Shown here piece by piece: positions 14,683 through 15,049 of a stretch of 15,049 nt of DNA (within the stretch, counting starts at the first letter, position 1; each line of letters begins with the position of its first letter). The stretch comes from Clostridiales bacterium UBA1779 (GTDB lineage Bacteria; Bacillota; Clostridia; Oscillospirales; CAG-272). A program made the translations under genes and the position numbers. A model generated the notes under the pieces. That model saw nothing but the letters and a program-made list of their open reading frames with translations, had not been told where the DNA came from and did not search any database. Where the stretch lies: the NCBI GenBank assembly GCA_002314565.1, contig DCGL01000099.1, forward strand, positions 1 to 15,049. The letters run 5' to 3'.

Positions 14683-14714
14683 AAAAAAGCAAGGGCCGCG
14701 GCCCTTGCTTTTTT
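14683..14714 (+). terminator. Intrinsic terminator of the sugar operon
   Basis: A 32-nt perfect palindrome runs from a six-A tract through GCAAGGG, CCGCGG and CCCTTGC to a six-T tract. It starts 7 bp after the dehydrogenase stop codon. Being a full palindrome it would work on both strands. The tandem hairpin array begins directly after it. Confidence 0.9.
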
Positions 14715-14981
14715 GTCCTGCGGCATTCTTTTTGCAACATAAGATTGCCTGCCGAATGCCGTTTCCTTGCAATAACTCTCGGCGGCATTCGCTGAGTGTG
14801 TTTTTCCGCCTGTACGAATGCCGCTGCCGCCGCTTTCTGTCCTGCGGCATTCTTTTTTCAACATAAGATTGCCTGCCGAATGCCAAATCCTTTGCGTATT
14901 GCTCGGCGGCATTCGCTGAGTGTGGTTTTTCGCTTGTTCGAATGCCGCTGCCGCCGCTTTCTCTTCTGCGGCATTCTTTTT
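14715..14981. repeat. Tandem array of 62-bp hairpin units in a 124-bp alternating repeat
   Basis: Two full 124-bp copies (14715-14838 and 14839-14962, by eye about 85-90% identical) and a truncated third copy. Each copy splits into two 62-bp units of different sequence that share the frame GGCATTC, 25 nt, GAATGCC. GGCATTC starts at 14722, 14784, 14846, 14908 and 14970; GAATGCC starts at 14754, 14816, 14878 and 14940. The second unit type has a longer stem, GCGGCATTCG with CGAATGCCGC, 10 bp. Differences between copies fall mainly in the sequence between stems and in the loop, while the arms stay identical. As 124 is not a multiple of 3 and the reading frame changes between copies, it is not coding. 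Bases 14982-15049 show nothing recognisable. Confidence 0.85.
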
Positions 14982-15049
14982 CAGACCTTCTGTGCCGGAT
15001 TCGTTCTGCGAGGCCCATTTGAGGATTCAGTGCAGAAAAAGGACCGCGG

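Noticed and set aside
14715..14981. CRISPR array or integron attC sites
   Set aside because: No short direct repeats with unique equal-length spacers, and no cas or integrase gene. The conserved arms are inverted repeats, and the attC end boxes (RYYYAAC...GTTRRRY) are absent.
14503..15018. Minus-strand open frame of 171 codons across the end of the dehydrogenase gene and the 62-bp array
   Set aside because: It overlaps the well-supported dehydrogenase, and the 124-bp repeat shifts frame between copies, so the protein sequence is just the repeat read in different frames.

Overview
The window looks like a piece of a low-to-mid GC Firmicutes (Clostridia-type) chromosome, probably from an uncultured anaerobe. 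This is inferred from AGGAGG-type ribosome binding sites, TTGACA/TATAAT sigma-A promoters with 16-17 bp spacers, TTG starts, a thymidylate synthase of the Bacillus subtilis ThyA type, a clostridial-looking DHFR, and surface proteins built from BspA-type leucine-rich repeats and InlB-like repeats. The genus cannot be named from the sequence alone. No tRNA, rRNA, CRISPR array or transposase was seen.

Left block (113-5805, minus strand): three genes read right to left with gaps of 61 and 64 bp, ending in a 20-bp perfect-stem terminator (46-98). They are a 1041-aa repeat-rich lipoprotein, a 485-aa membrane-anchored protein and a 327-aa cytoplasmic-looking protein. All three carry an SGNH/GDSL-type hydrolase domain. 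In the first two, a related SGNH-like domain and a leucine-rich segment occur in opposite order, and the lipoprotein copy has Asn where its neighbour has the expected catalytic Asp. Together they suggest removal or transfer of acyl groups on cell-surface glycans, but no acyl-donor (MBOAT) gene is in view.

Middle block (6043-10908, plus strand): a divergent promoter region (5927-6008) leads into a Dabb-domain protein, thyA and folA (dTMP synthesis and recycling of the dihydrofolate it produces). Two paralogous O-antigen-ligase/polymerase-like membrane proteins follow. Between the two paralogs lie about 190 nt of dense inverted repeats: a terminator-like hairpin, a long imperfect hairpin, a predicted three-way junction and a hairpin between the Shine-Dalgarno and start codon. 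I read this as a structured mRNA leader rather than coding sequence. A bidirectional terminator (10912-10953) ends the block.

Right block (10970-14714): a small membrane-anchored protein of unknown function on the minus strand is divergent from a three-gene sugar operon on the plus strand (two xylose-isomerase-like TIM-barrel proteins and a Gfo/Idh/MocA dehydrogenase). Both divergent first genes use TTG starts with strong ribosome binding sites and clear sigma-A promoters. The operon closes with a 32-nt perfect palindrome and poly-T terminator.

The final 374 bp (14676-15049) contain no credible gene. They hold that terminator, then a tandem array in which GGCATTC recurs exactly every 62 bp (five copies) and GAATGCC every 62 bp (four copies). 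The array forms 62-bp hairpin units of two alternating types (a 124-bp higher-order repeat). This array and the structured region at 9205-9396 are the most unusual non-coding features here.
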